In this document: positions 34,332 through 46,600 of the stretch, in pieces
Numbering within the stretch: position 1 is the stretch's first letter
How the letters are laid out: every line of letters begins with the position of its first letter
Source: Craterostigma plantagineum
Lineage: Eukaryota > Streptophyta > Magnoliopsida > Lamiales > Linderniaceae
DNA: 64,000 nt
Direction of reading: 5' to 3'
NCBI GenBank assembly: GCA_027422505.1
Contig: JAPQWV010000005.1
Coordinates: 8,003,501-8,067,500 of the forward strand
Notes under the pieces: generated by a model
Databases searched by the model: none
The model's input: only the letters and a program-made list of their open reading frames with translations
What the model was told of the DNA's origin: nothing
Translations under genes and position numbers: made by a program

Positions 34332-34877
34332 GAAGTAAGTACAGTAAGACCTCTATAAATTAATACTCTATAAATTAATAAACTCCCTAAAATAATAAAA
34401 TATTCTGATCCCAACTTGGGCCTTTGTAAAAAATCGTCATATTCGATAAGATAATAAGATGATAATCTTTCGAATAATCCCTTTACAAATAATAGGTCCC
34501 ATCAAAACTCTAAATTAATATTCATAAAATATTACTATTAAATATAATCATAATTTCTAAAAATAGTACAATTATAAAATATTCATATGCTTTGCCGCGA
34601 ATATCGTGTCACATATCATTACAACAAATAAAATTAGCAATATTATTATTGATAAAGTATTGAACATGATATAATTGTATGTAGTATGAAGATAGTATAC
34701 TCACATATGTTCTCATATAATTTCAGTCCGCCATTGACATGGACTAAGAGATAGTTGAATTTAAATTTTTTTAATTAATATAATATCAATTTATCGATAT
34801 ATTAATATCTCTCTAAATTAATAAAATTTAATGGTCTCAATGTTATTAATTTATAGAGGTTTTACTGTACTTGCTTC
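34332..34877. mobile_element. MITE with long inverted ends (ACCTCTATAAATTAATA family)
   Basis: The left arm runs GAAGTAAGTACAGTAAGACC and on into CTCTATAAATTAATA. The right arm is its near-exact complement, ending ACTGTACTTGCTTC. The interior is AT-rich, with TTAATAAAATTTAATGGTC-type repeats near the right end. No clear target duplication was found. A decayed relative lies at about 61,445-61,575. Confidence 0.7.
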
Positions 34878-35017
34878 TTGGTTGAAAGTACCATTTTACC
34901 ATGGTAGGCGTATCTTTATATAGTACCATATCAAGTATTTGTGTGACATCTTTTTTTCTTTTCAAAATTTATGTGATATCTTAATATTTTGATATATGTA
35001 TCTGTGACCATGATATA

Positions 35018-35613
35018 CAGTGGCCGACCCAGAATGTGACATCCGGGGGTCGATGACTTTTTGTACCTTAAGATATATAAGTTCGTATATTTTTTTTATT
35101 CTTAATATATTTTTGCTTACACAAAAACTTAATTTATTATATGTTATCGATATTGGAAGAAAAATATGTTACTGATATAAAGAAGAAAGAATAATGAAAA
35201 AATTATTTTAAATGATAAAGTTGAAATTGAAAAAATCAATGAGTAATAAGTAAATGATCTTTAATTAAAAAGATATAAGTATCAAAAACATTCTTTATAT
35301 GTTAAATTGGAAATAATTTAATTTTTTGTAGTTGATAAATACAATATAACTGTGTAATCATATCATACAAAAAAAAAAAACAAAATTAATTGGTATATAT
35401 GAAAAGACATAATTACATTATGTTGCTAATATATAAAAAATCATTGATGAAAGATATACTATATACAGTTGAGACTCGATCCCCAAACGTGACACTAAAT
35501 GAACGCTCGACCACTACTGCCATAAAAAACTTCAGATTGTTTTATATTAATAGTATATATCTTGGTGACTGGGGGTCAATGGCACCCCAACCCCCTACGT
35601 GGGTCCGCCACTG
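35018..35613. mobile_element. Non-autonomous hAT element with exact 8-bp TSD
   Basis: The termini CAGTGGCCGACCCAG and GTGGGTCCGCCACTG are inverted. ATGATATA at 35010-35017 and 35614-35621 is an exact 8-bp duplication. The 596-bp interior is AT-rich and lacks a transposase. Confidence 0.9.
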
Positions 35614-35722
35614 ATGATATACCTGATGGGTCCAGCCCTTTGTCAGCCCACCGACCAAACCAACACGAAGCCAACATCATTAATTGAAGACAAAATAAAA
35701 TAATATTATTAATATTATATTA

Positions 35723-35960
35723 CTCCTCCGTCCCAAACCATTTTATACATTTTACTAAATCGGGCGTTCCACATCTTTTGTACATTTTCTTATTTAGCAA
35801 AAAAACTATCGCAAACAATCAATATAATAATATTAAATATTCTTAAAAGATATGTCAAAATATACACTTTTTTACCTTTAATTGTATTATATTATTAAAC
35901 TATTCAGTTTCTTAATTTCCGTGCCAACTTCCAGTCCATAAAATTTTGGAACAGAGGGAG
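35723..35960. mobile_element. Stowaway-like MITE, second copy
   Basis: The ends CTCCTCCGTCCCA and ACAGAGGGAG are flanked by TA (35721-35722 and 35961-35962). The interior is the reverse complement of the same family as 19,955-20,196 (ACTAAATCGGGCGTTCCACA, then TCTTTTGTACATTT). Confidence 0.88.
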
Positions 35961-36503
35961 TATAATATTACTGTGTACATATAATAAATTAATAAATAGT
36001 TCGTATTGAAGGGCGACGCGATGTATACCTGGCCACCAATTTCGAACGATCCAGAAGAGTTGGAAGACATCTATAAATAGGCTGAAGTTTTTCAGTTAGT
36101 ATCATGACAAACTCATTCGAGATTTACTATACAGAGCGAAGTAGTTCGAGTGACTGATAGGGTTCCACATCCACAGAGAGATGTGAGGTAAACACGAGTG
36201 GTAAAAGAGAGATAGTAAATATTCGAGGGTTGTAATCTTTACTATAATGAAAGTTTTGCCGACTTGCGGCTTTTCCCTCTTCGTTAACATAGGGTTTTCC
36301 ACGTAAAGTTATGGTGTTCTTTCTTACTTTACGGTATTTTATTTTTACTGTGGTAGTTACTGTGCGAGTCCCACCAAATTTATTACTTGGGTCCGAGTTC
36401 TCCCGATAGTCGTACCGAACCAAACCGGGACATGTTCCGTTCCGGGGCCCACCACCCTTCCCAACAATACCTTTCGTCAAGCGGATGCCTATGTGTAAAA
36501 ACT

Positions 36504-37315
36504 CACTAGTACAGAAATATGTTATGGGTCGATTCCTTACAACCGGCGCCTATAATACGCGTTGTTTAATTAAGTAAGACTATAGTATTAATATACAGTA
36601 GGTGATGATTGTTTACAACAACCACATCACCTATAGTGTAAATAAGACTATAGGGCGACGGTTGTTAAAAACAACCGTCACCTATACTTAGACTATGGGC
36701 GCCGGTTGTTGTAAACAATCGTCAACTATAGTATATGAATATTATAGACGACGGTTACGGGTTAACAACCGTCGCTTATAGTCTTTACTTAAGCTGCCAT
36801 GACTCCCATTCGACTTCATTTGGCCGAATGCTCGACACACATACGACACCGCGACCTTCGCGATTACCCATCGACGTTGTACGACCATCTCCGAGCGCCG
36901 GTGGCATCCCAAGAGTAGCGACAACACCTATAAAAACATCAATAACATCGATTAAAATCGAAAGGTATGAATTTATATCAAAACCTAATTTGCAAAATTT
37001 GGGGCGATTTTTATGAATCCGTTGGTTTTAAGTTGGGAACGTGGTGAGCTTGCTTTTTAGGTTCATTGTGATTGTTAATCATGATTTTTGTCACTCAACG
37101 ATGCAATTGTGCGAAATTGGAACAAAGTCTTAATTTAGGGCCACTTGACGCCAAAGGCAACGAACTCAACCCTTCGCTCGCCAGCTCAGCGATGCTTTTG
37201 GGGTTCAACAATGGACGAGTAGTTCATGACGTCATCAATGTAAACTATCGATTTTAAGAATTACGATTTGATGCTCAATTTACAACACGGAATTAGGTAT
37301 GCAACATGCTACTTT

Positions 37316-37362
<47 letters not shown>

Positions 37363-38656
37363 TGCACTTAATTAATAGTTGCCAATTTTTCTTTTCTTTT
37401 CTCCAAATTTTATTGGAAACGTTGTGGGAATACCACCTCCGGCGGCATCACTTGATTATAAAGTTTCGACATTCTTCCTAAGGAAAATGGTGTGGACTAA
37501 GTTTCCATCCGAAGGGTCGAAAGCTACGATAAGCACATGGTAAAAGTCGTGAAGAAGTCTAAAGTAGAAGTGAGCACCTTTTAGCATATTTCATTTTTTA
37601 TCACGGATATTAACTGTACGACCATATTCATTAGCAGGTGATGAAACTGACACGCTTATTACAACCACATACGACCTTTGGAGAATAAGTTTCTAACCAG
37701 TTTCTTTTCGGCCTTCACCATGTGAAGATGAATGGTGACGCAAAAAAGACGGTAGTAAGAAATGATTTTCGATGCCATGTATGTAGTGTTGAACATTATT
37801 CATTATTGAACCTATATTGAAATATATTAATGAAATTTATTGATTGAATTGTTGGATTGAAATGTTAACTCGAAAGTGTATCATTGTGGGTTTATTAAGA
37901 TATAGAAAAGATAAATAAAATATGACAAAAATACAAGAATAAGTGATGGTTGTTGTAACAACTGTAGCCCATACTCGACTAGAGCAGAAAGTATGGGCGG
38001 GCTGGGCCTCCCGGCCCGATTTGAGCGGGCTACCCGGATGTTAGCAGGCCGGGTTGGGCTGGCCCTAAGAATACGTGCCAATATTCTTAGGCTCAAACCC
38101 ATAACGTGATAGGCCGGGCCAGCACGTTGGGCTAATGGGCCAAGATTTTTAATTTTTCGTAATATATTAGTTTCAAGTCTTTGATTTATTTATTATAAAA
38201 TATAAATTATAGTTTATACTATTATTATACACAATATCTATAGTTATTAAAAAATTTTATATCTACAACAAAAATATTATTTTTTGCTTATAATTTGAAT
38301 TTGATAATATTATATATAAAAATAAAAGAAAAACTAATAAAATGATGGGCCCAATTTGGCCCGCGGCCGCAGCCCGTCAGCCCAGCGGGCCTGACGGGAC
38401 GGGCCAACTAGTCCGATCATTGGACTCATATAACTTGGTCCCAAGCCCAATTTTTTCCGAGCTAGGTCGGGCCGGCCCATGGACTTGGTCCCAAAATTTC
38501 AGCTCTGTACTCGACTATAGGTGACGGTTCTTGACAACACCCGTCGCATATAGTTGAGTTTGGGACAACAACCGTCGCCTATAGTCATAGTATGGGCGTC
38601 GGGGCGCTTGGTGTCGCCAAGATAACGTCGCTCATAAGCCGTAACAACCAATAGTG
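36504..38656. mobile_element. Non-autonomous CACTA (En/Spm) element
   Basis: It begins CACTAGTACAGAAATATG and ends AACCAATAGTG. Both ends carry direct and inverted copies of a subterminal motif, CTATAGGYGACGGTTGTT or its complement (36,590-36,785 and 38,515-38,600), as in CACTA elements. No transposase was recognised in the 2.15 kb. Flanking trinucleotides (ACT and TTT) do not match, so one end may be misplaced or mutated. It contains a hAT element at 37,980-38,507 and a (GT)n(AT)n tract at about 37,317-37,360. The 36,790-37,800 interior is unassigned. Confidence 0.75.
37980..38507. mobile_element. hAT element inside the CACTA element, exact 8-bp TSD
   Basis: The ends TAGAGCAGAAAG and ATTTCAGCTCTG are imperfect inverted repeats. 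TACTCGAC flanks it on both sides (37972-37979 and 38508-38515). The GGCCCG-rich arms and AT-rich centre match the other hAT MITEs in this window. It is younger than the host CACTA element. Confidence 0.88.
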
Positions 38657-38831
38657 TTTACTCTATTAGGTACCTAAATATAAATAAAAGTGTTGACAAT
38701 AAACTCATATGATATATTTTATACATTTGGGTACTTAAGTGTAAAAACTTTATCAATGTATCACGCGTTTTTTGAATGACGACCATCCATGGGAGTTTTG
38801 CTTATGTATGATGAATTTGCTCTACGATTGC

Positions 38832-39811
38832 TGTTAGGATCGGTTTACGCGTTTAGAGGGGGATGAATAAACGCTTGACTCTTTTTCGGTTTGTGTGTGC
38901 GGTGACTGGTATTCAATCAGTGACCGGTCAGTATAAGTGCGGAAAATAATACTGAACGATTGTGACCGATATGAAATGTAGTGCGTGTGTGTGTGAGACC
39001 GAATTGTTTCTGGAAGTTCGGAGTTAAAATCTCCTACGTCTCCCCTTCTTCCTCGCAAGGAAGGTTCACTAGATCTTCAGCTATACAATCTTTAGTACAA
39101 CCTACCCAGCTGAGAACAGCTCCAATCTAGTGAATCACCTAGGCAGTCGTTTATAACAATCCACCTACTTCAACAGCTTTTTACAGTCCGTTGGAGAATA
39201 AAGAACATAAACTAAAACAGTTATGTCTTAAGACTTCACTCTAGTACTTCGTTCTTTCACAGTGTTTTGAGACCGTTGATGATCGCTTTAGAGTTCGTGA
39301 GGTTGTGAAGTTATGAAATCGTGAAGTACTTGTCTTCAGCTTGTACTCCTCCTTTTATACTTGAGGTTTGAATTTCAAACCGTTGTGAGAAACTCTTCAC
39401 TCTGAACAGTGCATTAATTGACTTTCCCAAAATGGGTCTGTCCGGTTTGTGCTGCAGTTTATCCTGTCACTTTGCTTTATTCCTTGTTTGTGCTAGTTGA
39501 CCTCTGCTTCACTCTAAACTTGCAGCTTTGCATTGAATGTCTGAAATTTCCCTCTTGTCTCAATAAGCTCTTGTCTCGAGTGTTCCATTTGTATCACGTC
39601 CGGTCCAGCATATTATGATGTTCTATTTGAAGGTCTTGTCTATGACCTGTATTCTTAGTCGGTATGCAGTAGAATTCTTCGTGCTTTAGTCAAGACAGGT
39701 CACATAAGTGCAACGTTTATCTCTTAGTGTGAAATCTCCGGTTCTTGTCCTTAATCAGTTATGTCAACACCAAAACTATTAATTTGAATGTTTAGATTCG
39801 TATTACTAGCA
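38832..39811 (-). repeat. SIRE 3' LTR
   Basis: On the plus strand it reads TGTTAGGATCGG...ATTACTAGCA. It is nearly identical to 48,419-49,401. TATA-like text is on the minus strand (complement of CCTTTTATACTTGAGG at about 39,350). Confidence 0.93.
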
Positions 39812-39903
39812 ATTTTCCCCTTTTTGGTGATTGACAAAACTTAGCAGCAGAAAAAACCAGTTTTCATTCATATCAAAAAGAGTTTGATACAAACTACAAC
39901 TAC

Positions 39904-42742
39904 TCATAGCTCGCTATTGAAGATCCGTTCCACTTCATTTAGCTTGGCGTCGTCCTTGTATGCATGTTCCTTCAAGTCATGCATTCTTTCAAGATCAGCC
40001 AGTTGATCCTTCGTAAGCGTACAGGCCAAGTGCCTCAGACTGCTGCTGTCATACTGCACTTTAACTGGACCAACTATGCTAACTGGGATAGCAGAAGCAT
40101 GTTCCTTTAAGGCTTCGTCCGGTATGAGCGCCGCCTCAATCGCAGCTCTTTTCGGATCATCGACTTTGAGAGACAGCTGCGAGATGAACTTTGAGCTAGA
40201 GTCGTCTTTTCTGCTGTGTCCTTCCCCTTTTTTGTCAAGAACCGGGGTGATCATTCCGGTCAAGGCAGTCAGTTGCGACTTGATGATCTCTAGATCGGCA
40301 CAGACATCAGAACGAAGACCGGCTAGATCATCCGTGAGAGCACGGAATCTTTCATTGGTGTTCTGCCGGTCACTGTTGATTGCCTTGCTGAGAACAGACA
40401 TTGTGCGATAAGTCTGTTTGACCAAAGAGATCTCCGTTGTAGAGCGTATGATCTCAACCGGTATTGAGGCGGTTTTAGGAGATTCACCCGGTTGCTGAGA
40501 GGACTGTGGAGCTGACTGTGGATGAGCGGGAGTCTGAACTTGCACTGGTTGTGGATTGGTGAAAACAATAACCGACTCAGTAGTGATGGCGGTTACTGAG
40601 GTGCCCTGTTCAGCGGGTGCATCAGTATTATGCGAAGGAGCAGGCTCACTAACAGCACTGGTTTCCTGCTCAGATTGAATCTCCACAGATAGAGGGTCTG
40701 CGACAGTGACTGAGATGGCTTGTACATCTTCAGCAGTTGTTGATGAAGAAAATGTTAATCCTGCTGTCGCGGAGACACCATCAAAGGTGATGAGCAGAGG
40801 CGATTCATCAATGGCTGGGATTTGAATGGGTGTCCGTGGCGGTGCATACAGAGCCGGAATCTGAATCGGTATCTGCAAATTTACCGAAGATGGCCTTGAG
40901 AAACCTGGAATGGGTTGTCGGAAAAACAAAGATCCGCCAGGTAGAGATGATGGAGCCGGTATTGAAGAAACCGGTTCCGATGTTGAAAGAGCAACTGGTC
41001 TTGATACTAGTTGGAGAGAGGCATCGTCGGCTTGAGCTGAGGATGAGGGCATTGGCGCGATGACCAAGGCTGTGGTCATTGTGGAGACCAACGGTGTGTT
41101 GTCAAACGGAGCAGAACCCGATGCGGTCGGTGTAGCAGATGCAGCAGAAGACGAAGAAACATCCGGTTGAAGCTTGGCTAAAGTCGTGGCATAGTAGGCC
41201 AGCATGCTTTGCATTTCCGCCTCCAGCCTAGTTAAGACTTGAAGTTCATGAACTGCATCATGTCTTTCCGGTTGAAAGTTCTGCCCGCGCTGTTCAAAAT
41301 AGTGCTCCAGCTGGTCCATTGTGAGGCGAAGGCGGTATAGCTCCTGAGCATTCATCAAGCTCTTAATAGATTCAATTCCCAGTGACTTGATGAGTTTGCC
41401 CTCAATCTTTCTGGCCTGCTTGAGACGGTCAGAAAAACCCTTGGATTTCCAGATCTTTTGACTGAACGGGGTGTACCGTAAGTCAAGCCAGTCTTCAAAA
41501 TCCTGGAGGTCAGCCGCAATCTTCTCATCAATCTCCTCACTGATGAGATTCCAGGCGGTATCATCAACTGACTCAGGCTCGTCTGGTACAAGGATGGCCT
41601 TGCCCTTCCCTTTGTCAATTGAAAGTGTTTGGACCGGTTCCCGTATTACCACACCGCGTTGTGGTGGAGCAGTCCTGATCACCAAACCAGTCGTCCCTGA
41701 GGTTGGAGAGACAGTGATGGTTGGTGCAACAATAGAAACCGACTGTTGGGGCTGTGTAGAGGGGGTCGGTTCTTGTGAGGGGACTAATCCGGTCTTCGCC
41801 TTCTTTTTAGGCGCTAGGATCCTTGGCTTCGTGAAAACCTTCTGAAGTGGCTGAGTGTCTTCAGAAGAGGTAGAGGGTGCCAAGACCAGTTTCTTCTTGG
41901 CTGGCTTTGAAGAGACCGGTTTGTCAGTGGCCACTTTCTTCTTGATAGGGGTAGGTGAAGTCGGTCTTGAATCAGTCTCGGGCCTGTCAGATGATTTCTT
42001 CTTTGTCGGCACAGTAGAACGATCAGTGGAGGGTTTCTTTGTGGCTTGGAGATAGCCAGATCCTCAGTAGCTTTTCGTTTTGCCGGTTTCTTCGTAGGTG
42101 AAGCCGCGCTTACCATTTGACGGATGATGTCCGCCGAGATTATCTGGGCAAAGCCCAGGGGATGGATGGTTCCCACGTCCGCAATCTTGTGCTTGAGAAG
42201 GAAAGAGATTTGAGGGGCGAAGTTCTTGAACTGCCGGTTACGAATGAGCAGTATCCCCTTTAGTACAGAGAAGATAACTGAAGACCAGTTGATCTCCATT
42301 CTTGTTAAGATGGCACCATGGCCTGAACCTTGTCACTCGTGAGCATGTCGAATGACCCTGCCTTGCCCAAAACTGCCTTGGCCACTACGTCGTGGAGCAG
42401 GCGGTACTCTGGTTTCAGGACAACCCGCTTATCAGAGTCCTTAAATGATGTCCCTGACAGCGACATCATGGGCTTCAGTTGTTCCTTCACATTATCTGGA
42501 ACACTGATGGCGGTTGCTCCAGAGGTTGTGCACTGTAGATGATCTCCAACAACGAGGACTGTGTCGAAGAATTGATGTAGAGCATCCAGGTAGTATTCAT
42601 TGGAGCACTGAAGAAACGTCTGAAGGCCGGTTGCGATTAGGGCTTCAAGAATGGGGCAGAAACCGTCATGCTCGGTTTCCATACTGTTGCCGAAGTAAAT
42701 CTGAAGTGCCGTTCTTGTAAGATCGTTGTTTAATGGGGCCAT
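39904..42742 (-). pseudogene. SIRE extra ORF between pol and the 3' LTR
   Basis: Three overlapping frames make one long unit on the minus strand: 42742-42305 (MAPLNNDLTRTALQIYFGNS), 42299-about 42,040 (MEINWSSVIFSVLKGIL) and about 42,050-39,904 (over 700 codons). Two frameshifts, near 42,303 and about 42,047, separate them; together they would span over 900 codons. The N-terminal part is globular. The rest is Lys-rich then Ser/Thr/Pro-rich, with a predicted-helical stretch (DLQDFEDWLDLRYTPFSQKI) and a C-terminal helical tail. The position equals that of the 'env-like' ORF of Sireviruses, but I see no signal peptide or membrane span, so an envelope role is not supported. The function is unknown. 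Confidence 0.75.
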
Positions 42743-43362
42743 TTTGTTGTAAATGTGGTAGGGTTTTGACGAAGAACTTGGAGATTTTTGAGAGAGAAAG
42801 AGACGATTCTGCTTGTGAGTTGAAGATAATGATGATACTTCTCTAATTGATCACGAAACCAAGTCTTTTGAGCGGGATAAAGCGTGTTTGCGCATTTAAT
42901 GCTCAAGACGTCTTGTCGCTTACCCTTCCTCTCACATCTTAATTACTGGTCAGTACAGAGCCCATTATCAGTTTTCCTGAAAAGGTACTATGACGGTATG
43001 TGTGCAATTGATAACGTGTATTAAATAAAAACGATTTCGGTCAGTCACTGGTCAAGGGAATATTTCAGTATCAATACCGTTCTCTGGAAGAATTCCCGGT
43101 TTCATGAAGAAGGAAGCAAACCGGTTTGAGAGGAAAGCAAAATTTTGATATTTTAGAAGTATATTTGTGACGAGGATCAGTTTTAGACGAAACTGATAGG
43201 AGTTATGTATTTTGACCAGTATGAAAGAAGTGACTGTTTTTGAGATAGAGAAAAGGCTTACTACGATCATCAATTTGCACGGTTTGTTGTAGTGTCTAGG
43301 TAACCAGTTATATCAATCAATTTGATATAACAATGTTCCCCCTAACTCTATGCTTAGGTTTC

Positions 43363-46300
43363 TTAGGATAAATCTAATAAACCTAAAGCATTTCGAAAGA
43401 AACGAAACTTAGCTTCTGGTAGCGGCTTGGTCCGGATGTCAGCGACTTGCAGATCGGTTGAGATATGTTCCAAGCGCACATTCTTCTTCAGCACATGATC
43501 TCGTATGAAGTGATGTCTTATCTCAATGTGCTTCGTCCTTGAATGAAATACCGGATTCTGTGTGATGGCAATTGCGCTTGTATTGTCACAGAATATTGGA
43601 GTATCGGTTTCCTTGATCCCATAATCCTCCAATTGATGTTGTATTCATAGGATTTGTGAGCAACAACTTCCAGCCGCCAAGTACTCTGCCTCAGCTGTGG
43701 ATGTGGCTATGGAGGTTTGTTTCTTGCTAAACCAAGATATTAGTCGGTCACCAAGGAACTGACATGTTTCACTGGTGCTTCGCCGATCGATTTTGCAACC
43801 GGCATAGTCAGCATCGGTATATCCATGTAGCGATATACTTGAATCTTTGGGATACCATAGGCCAACATTTATGGTCCCCTTGAGATACTTCAAGATACGC
43901 TTTGCAGCAGAAAAGTGGCTTTCTTTTGTATCAGACTGAAACCGGGCGCACAGACAGACGCTATACATAATGTCCGGTCTGCTGGCAGTGAGATAGAGTA
44001 GTGATCCGATTAATCCCCGGTACTTGGTAACCTCAACTGGAGTTCCTTTTTCATCCTTGTCTAATTTTACTGAAGAACTCATTGGCGTTGTGGCCTGAGA
44101 ACAGTTTTCCATACAGAACTTTTTGAGCAACTCCTTTGTGTATTTGGCTTGATTTATGAATATGTCCTGCTCCATTTTGCCTTACTTGAAGTCTCAAGAA
44201 GAAGGTAAAGTCACCCATCATACTCATCTTAAACTGATCTTGCATCATTTTAGAAAATTGCTTGCACAGCTTAGAATCAGTCGACCCAAATATGATGTCA
44301 TCGACATAAATCTGAACAATCAGTAGGTGGTCACCCTTCGTAAATCTGAATAATGTTTTGTCAACACTTCCGATGGTGAGCTAGTGATCAGTTAAGAATT
44401 TTGACAGTGTTTCGTACCAAGCTCTTGGTGCTTGCTTCAGTCCATAGAGAGCTTTCTTCAAACGGTAGACATGATCAGGATGCTCATGGCTTTCGAAACC
44501 GGGTGGTTGAGCAACATATACTTCCTCAGAGATTCCTCCATTTGAAATACCTAAAAATCCTTGTGGGCCGCGTATGCCAAGAATACGAATGGCCTCGAGT
44601 CTCGCAACTGGTGCGAAGGTCTCATCATAGTCAATTCCTTCTTCTTACCTATAACCTTGAGCAACCAGCCTTGCCTTATTCCTAGTGACAAGTCCATCCT
44701 CATTTAACTTGTTCTTGAATACCCATTTCGTACCTATTACGGTTTGGGCTGGCCGAGGAACAAGAGTCCAAACTTGATTTCGCTCAAACTGGTTCAGTTC
44801 TTCTTGCATGGCTTCTATCCAGTTGTCATCCTTGAGAGCTTCATCGACCTTTGTTGGTTGAATCTGTGATACGAACGCATGACTGAATAGGTTTGGATTC
44901 GTCTGTCGCCTTGTTTTCATTGGTGCAGTAGGATCTCCTATGATCAATTGCTGGGGATGATTCAGCTTCGTACGATTCCATTTGATGCATTCCCCCTTAA
45001 TTGATTCCTCCGGTATTCCTTGAGTATCGTCATTGGTCCCATTTTCTGGAACCACTTCATGGCCAGTATTGCTTGAGTTTGTTGGTTCCACCGGTATTTC
45101 AGCAGTATCATTTTGAATACCGGTTTCTTCTATGATGGGTATTTCTGTAAGTTCTAAGACTGGTTGATCCCGTTCTTCATCACTCTCATCTTCAAGATGA
45201 GATTTCTCCAGTTGACTGCTTAGACGATTAATGTTACTGGGTGTCTGATCATCGGTCTCTGACTCTTCAAAGACTACGTGTGCTGATTCTTCAATAGATA
45301 GGGTTTTAGTGTTGAAGACCCGGTATGCTTTGCTGACTGAAGAGTAACCAAGAAATATCCCTTTTTCTGCCCTTGTATCGAAGGCTGAGAGTTGATTTTT
45401 CCCATTATTGTGGATGAAACATTTGCCCCCAAAGGTTTTGAAGTAGCCGATTGAAGGAACATTTTCGGTCCATACTTCGTATGGTGTTTTGTCCTGTTTC
45501 TTGCAAATCATGGACCTGTTCTGTGTATAGCACGCAGTATTGATGGCTTCTGCCCAGAACTTATGGGAAATGTCTGCATATGCTAACATTGTTCTGGCTG
45601 CTTCCTTGAGAGTTCTATTTCTTCTTTCAGCAACTCCATTCTGCTGTGGTGTCCTGGCAGCAGATAACTCATGGCGTATACCATGGTTCTCAAGAAATTC
45701 GGTTAGCGTAATATTAAAAAATTCAGTACCTCGGTCACTAAGAATTCGGTTTATGTTACCATTTTGTTCATTTTATATTCTTTTGAAAAGTTTTATCAAA
45801 CTGACTGAAGTTTGGTCTTTGGATTTTAAGAAGACAACCCAAGTAAACCTAGAAAAGTCATCTACTACTACGAGAGTATATTTGGCACCACCAAGACTGA
45901 CCACCGGTATAGGTCCAAAAGATCCATGTGAAGTAAGCCTAAACACCGGTTTGACTCTAAATTCCCTTTACTTTTAAAAGTTGACCTAATTTGTTTACCT
46001 AACTGACACGCAGTACAATGTTTATCTTTTGTAAACTTTAGATTAGGTAGGCCTCTAACAAGATTGTTTTCTAAGAGCTGAAATAGTCTTAAAGTTTAAG
46101 TGACTGAGGCGTTTGTGCCACAACCAACTTTTGGAGTTGTGAGCTATAAGACAAGTTTGAGTGGATACTGATTGATCTCCCCACTGGACTCTATAAGTAC
46201 CACCGACTCTATGACCGGTTATCAGTATGCGTTCCGTTTTATCCTTGACAAAGCATTTATCTTTTTCGAAGGATATTAGGAAGTTGTTTCTACATAACTG

Positions 46301-46549
46301 ACTCACACTTATTAAGTTATAATGAAGGTTTTGTACTAGATGTACATCTTTTAGGGTAAGGTTCTTGTGAGTAATCACTCCCTTCCCTATTGTTTCACCT
46401 TTACCGTTATCTCCAAAAGTAATTGTTGGTCCGGTATGTGGCCAAAGCTTCTTCAGCAATCCTTCGTCTCCCGTCATATGTTGACAGCATCCACTGTCCA
46501 GATACCATACCGACCGGTTTAGCTCCTCGATATACTCCTGAAAAGAAAA

Positions 46550-46587
<38 letters not shown>

Positions 46588-46600
46588 TACCCAGTTTCAC
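43363..46600 (-). pseudogene. SIRE pol remnant (protease, integrase, RT, RNase H)
   Basis: In order on the minus strand: a protease-like DSGCCQHMTGD; gag-pre-integrase (LWHKRLSHLNFKTISAL); integrase with VVDDFSRFTW, ILSDRGTEF and the downstream GVAERRNRTLKEAARTM; RT with YVDDIIFGST (about 44,290-44,320); and RNase H with GYTDADYAGCKIDRRSTSE and the C-terminal RTKPLPEAKFRF. Frames are broken by stops and shifts near 43,640, 44,180, 44,640, 45,770 and 46,050. All domains are present but none forms an uninterrupted polyprotein. An (AT)n tract interrupts the start of this region at about 46,551-46,583. Confidence 0.9.
46551..46583. repeat. (AT)n microsatellite inside the SIRE coding region
   Basis: A run of about 16 AT units lies between the gag-side frame and the protease frame. 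Read on the minus strand it gives alternating Tyr-Ile. It is likely a later expansion, as no retroviral domain needs it. Confidence 0.8.

Noticed and set aside
42047..42305. Spliced intron instead of frameshifts in the SIRE extra ORF
   Set aside because: The frame changes occur within a few bases and without GT-AG spacing long enough for a plant intron.
39904..42742. Calling the SIRE extra ORF an envelope gene
   Set aside because: No signal peptide, cleavage site or membrane helix could be seen; only the position is env-like.
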